From Streptomyces sp. NBC_01669 (lineage in GTDB: Bacteria > Actinomycetota > Actinomycetes > Streptomycetales > Streptomycetaceae), in contig NZ_JAPEQG010000002.1 of the NCBI RefSeq assembly GCF_026339735.1, positions 1,054,001 through 1,118,000 on the forward strand: a DNA stretch of 64,000 bases, in the 5' to 3' direction. The notes below the pieces were generated by a model. It did not search any database. It was not told the origin of the DNA and saw only the letters and a program-made list of their open reading frames with translations. Position 1 is the first letter of the stretch, and each line of letters starts with the position of its first letter. Of this stretch, positions 63,143-64,000 are shown one piece after another. Position numbers and translations under genes: made by a program.

Positions 63143-64000
63143 GCAACGGGCTCCGTGCGCACGTGTATTGCCGCGGCCAGCCGCCTGCCGTTGGCGATCG
63201 CTTCGGTGGCGGTGGCGCCGCGGGCGATGACGTGACCGACCTTGTCCTCGTTCCAGGTCAGCGGTGGCACCTCGGCCCCCGGCTCCACCTCCAACTGGAG
63301 GTCGACGAACGCCGGGTCTGCGCGCACGACATCGACGCCGGTCACCTCCACGACGCGACCGGGCTCCGGCGTGAGGAACCGGACGGCCGCTCCGCCCCGA
63401 GGCTCGGGCGACGTTGTGAGCGGCTCCACCATGCCGAACCCGGCGCCCAGCGCGTAGCGCTCCATGTCGACGCCGTAGGCGATCTCGGTCAGTTCGTTGA
63501 TCCGGTCACCGCCGATGCGGTTGTGCGACTCGACGATCCGCGGGCCGCGCGAGGTCAGCTTGACCTCGGTGTGCCCTGGACCGTTGCGCAGCCCCACCGC
63601 GTCGAGGAAGTCCGTCACCAACCGCGTGACCTCGCGCAACGTCTCGGCCGAGCAGCCGCTGGGCTGTGAATGCCCGAGCTCGACGAAACCGGGGCCGCCG
63701 CACTCCTTGTCGGTCACCGCGACAGCCACATGACGGCCGTCGAAGGTCAGGGTCTCCACGCTGATCTCCGGGCCGTCCAGGAACTCCTCCATGAGGAACT
63801 CGTCGAAGGATTCGGCACAGGCCAGGTCCCCGGCGGCCCAATGCCCGTCGTCGAGGGATCGGAACCGTTCGGCGACGACGTCCACGTCGGCTTGGTCGCG
63901 GATGCAGAACACCCCCAGGCTGCCCGATTCGCGGATCGGCTTGACGATGATCGGGAGCCCGTGCGCCTCAGCGAACTCCCGAACGTCCTGTGTGGAACGG
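63139..64000 (-). CDS. ATP-grasp domain enzyme (5' end outside window)
   Basis: The last roughly 287 residues of an ATP-grasp ligase. Visible are the ATP-binding strand LPIIVKPIRESGSLGVFCI (Lys that contacts ATP), the EEFLDGPEISVETLTFDGR strand pair and the metal-binding HTEVKLTSRGPRIVESHNRI segment (Glu, Asn). The C-terminus (TWNEDKVGHVIARGATATEA) is typical of the L-amino-acid ligase/carbamoyl-phosphate-like branch. It would join a carboxylate to an amine with ATP. Coupled with an MFS exporter, it looks like part of a small-peptide biosynthetic cluster continuing beyond base 64000. Confidence 0.88.
   Translation of the reverse strand, partial: RSTQDVREFAEAHGLPIIVKPIRESGSLGVFCIRDQADVDVVAERFRSLDDGHWAAGDLACAESFDEFLMEEFLDGPEISVETLTFDGRHVAVAVTDKECGGPGFVELGHSQPSGCSAETLREVTRLVTDFLDAVGLRNGPGHTEVKLTSRGPRIVESHNRIGGDRINELTEIAYGVDMERYALGAGFGMVEPLTTSPEPRGGAAVRFLTPEPGRVVEVTGVDVVRADPAFVDLQLEVEPGAEVPPLTWNEDKVGHVIARGATATEAIANGRRLAAAIHVRTEPVA

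Overview
The DNA is G+C-rich with strong codon-position bias and reads as an actinomycete, almost certainly Streptomyces. It carries a telomere-replication gene pair (tap-tpg) of the kind used only by linear Streptomyces replicons. It also has three ParA-type partition modules, a primase-polymerase/helicase replication operon bordered by iteron-like repeats, a decayed conjugation block and very many insertion-sequence remnants. The best reading is a large linear plasmid, or a chromosome arm that has absorbed one. No rRNA, tRNA or CRISPR array was seen.

Layout. 0-14.4 kb: mobile-element graveyard. A DUF2945-like gene sits in a segment present twice (281-3020 and 13711-14359). The first copy is split by a 2.1-kb transposon with 103-bp inverted ends, a 5-bp target duplication and a VOC-family passenger gene; the second copy is the empty site. 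Between them lie an RNA ligase-like gene, a DJ-1/PfpI gene, a MhuD-like haem oxygenase, two IS200/IS605-type TnpB elements and an FMN-reductase gene broken by an in-frame stop. 14.4-18.5 kb: an ordinary chromosomal-type cassette (HicB-like regulator, DUF4097 protein, DrrA/DrrB-type ABC exporter). 18.5-22.0 kb: repeated TGGCACC/TGGCGCC motifs, a Ku fragment and the tap-tpg operon. 22.1-28.6 kb: a Tn7-like transposon (tnsA, small orf, tnsB, tnsC, tniQ) bounded by repeated end motifs, carrying an LCP-family cell-wall gene. 29-36 kb: permease, SpoIIE-type phosphatase, methionine aminopeptidase with a divergent XRE regulator, and fused gene fragments. 36.6-47.3 kb: three ParA modules, a ParA remnant and two palindrome families that look like centromere or operator sites. 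47.6-54.5 kb: a DUF2637 (Spd-like) protein and disrupted VirB4-like and VirB6/TrbL-like conjugation genes. 54.4-58.6 kb: replication operon (prim-pol, D5/P4-type helicase, small protein) with iteron-like arrays. 58.7-64 kb: Tn3 and IS1182 remnants, then an MFS exporter coupled to an ATP-grasp enzyme, probably the edge of a biosynthetic cluster.

How it fits together. Replication (prim-pol/helicase), end-patching (Tap/Tpg), segregation (ParA modules) and former self-transfer (DUF2637, VirB4, TrbL) form a plasmid backbone. Transposons fill the rest. Many conserved genes carry single-base frameshifts or stops (TnpA, TnsB, VirB4, TrbL, IS1182 transposase, FMN reductase). This means either that the region is decaying or that the assembly has indel errors; the sequence alone cannot decide.
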